From NCBI RefSeq assembly GCF_021390545.1, contig NZ_JAJUWR010000005.1:1-64000 (forward strand): DNA of 64,000 nucleotides, in the 5' to 3' direction. Source of the DNA: Algoriphagus sp. AGSA1 (lineage in GTDB: Bacteria > Bacteroidota > Bacteroidia > Cytophagales > Cyclobacteriaceae). Under the pieces are notes generated by a model. It searched no databases. It had not been told where the DNA came from and worked only from the letters and a program-made list of their open reading frames with translations. This document shows, piece after piece, positions 63,476 to 64,000 of this stretch; the first letter of the stretch is position 1, and every line of letters starts with the position of its first letter. Both the position numbers and the translations under genes were made by a program.

Positions 63476-64000
63476 TTAGTATTGGAAATCTTTGGGTACG
63501 GTTATTTGATAGGTTTTATCAAGTTTACCACCTTTGACAATTACCCTGTTGCCAGAACCAAGGTCTATTTTGTCCATATTTAATTTTGAAAACCAGATAT
63601 AGTTGTGCCTTGAAGCGAACCAAAGAAATAGCCGTTTGACTTTCACATTAGTACAGGCTTCCAATAAATTTTGTAGAGTCCGTGGAGATAATGTTGTCAT
63701 CCCTTGAATTAGCTGGCCGGCATTTTCGATGGATATTTTTCCCGGAACTTCATTTAACATTTCAAGGCAGGCTCTTTCTGGGTATGATATTCTCAGTTCG
63801 TCTAATTCCAGTTTCCAGGTAACAGTAGTAGTATATTTTTCAGATATTTCCTTTTCCATGCCTGAAAACAGTTTATTTCGGGTATGGCGTTTAAAGGCTA
63901 CCTTTTCAGTTAGCTTATTTGCCCATCCTGGTAATTTATCATTGCCGTATAAATGAACTGTTTCTTTTTTAGAAATCGGTATGTAGTGGGAATATCCCTT
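63476..64000 (-). CDS. abiEi: AbiEi-type antitoxin, partial (runs off the right end)
   Basis: The minus-strand frame is open from the window edge at 64000 (KGYSHYIPISKKETVHLYGN) to the stop at 63476; an internal ATG at 63859 is not the true start. The C-terminal part, SYPERACLEMLNEVPG, then LSPRTLQNLLEACTNVKVKRLFLW and KGGKLDKTYQITVPKDFQY, is the AbiEi antitoxin type with its RxxLE helix. The toxin directly downstream is a pseudogene, so this antitoxin stands alone. Confidence 0.75.
   Translation of the reverse strand, partial: KGYSHYIPISKKETVHLYGNDKLPGWANKLTEKVAFKRHTRNKLFSGMEKEISEKYTTTVTWKLELDELRISYPERACLEMLNEVPGKISIENAGQLIQGMTTLSPRTLQNLLEACTNVKVKRLFLWFASRHNYIWFSKLNMDKIDLGSGNRVIVKGGKLDKTYQITVPKDFQY

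Noticed and set aside
1-64000. CRISPR array, rRNA and tRNA genes
   Set aside because: I looked by eye for regularly spaced repeats and for tRNA-like cloverleaf ends and saw none; a tRNAscan or Infernal run would be decisive.

Overview
The window looks like chromosome of a Bacteroidota bacterium, most likely a Cytophagales/Cyclobacteriaceae-type marine or soil organism. The clues are a Bacteroidetes-type conjugation operon (TraE-F-G-I-J-K-M-N), DUF4369/TlpA lipoproteins, weak Shine-Dalgarno sequences, promoter candidates of the TTTG / TAnnTTTG type, and ISAon1-like and IS110-like transposase remnants. The exact taxon is inference. Almost everything here is accessory.

Region 1 (1-19.5 kb) is a defence island. 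It starts with terminal-repeat-like DNA, then a candidate toxin-antitoxin pair (58-aa protein plus an ADP-ribosyltransferase-like protein) and an HNH-type protein. Next, on the minus strand, is a complete four-gene QatABCD anti-phage operon (KAP ATPase, QatB, QueC-like QatC, TatD-like QatD). After a small Cys/His protein with a clear terminator comes an enlarged type I restriction-modification operon: single-TRD HsdS-like protein, HsdM, HsdS, a 768-aa PIN/coiled-coil/membrane protein, an AlbA_2/ATPase/wHTH protein, HsdR and a YgjP-type metalloprotease.

Region 2 (19.5-24.7 kb) holds a LysR regulator divergent from a LysE-type exporter with a strong palindromic operator between them, plus small hypothetical genes.

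Region 3 (24.7-39.1 kb) is part of an integrative/conjugative element: ArdC anti-restriction protein, RadC-like JAB protein, and a T4SS operon (VirB2/3/4/6/8/10/9-like plus three related TraI/TerB-like secreted proteins) followed by small winged-helix/HTH regulators. No relaxase, coupling protein or integrase is in the window. ardC and radC each carry the same roughly 130-bp structured leader whose arms differ in sequence yet still pair.

Region 4 (39.7-57 kb) is a redox, efflux and sulfur block. It has Dps, TlpA-like thioredoxins, DsbD, a DsrE-like protein and an RND tripartite efflux operon, all on the minus strand. A plus-strand sulfide/persulfide cluster follows: SQR-like flavoprotein, two YeeE/YedE halves, TauE/SafE, a persulfide-dioxygenase-like MBL-rhodanese, a tiny membrane peptide and a DUF2892 protein.

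Region 5 (57-64 kb) is a patchwork of a methyltransferase, an intact AbiE type IV toxin-antitoxin pair, a metal/thiol operon with an unusual CsoR-HMA fusion, and several decayed genes (ISAon1-like transposase, RhuM-like protein, IS110 transposase, a second AbiEii). Three of the decayed genes are broken by in-frame stop codons, and the IS110 piece by stops and frame changes.
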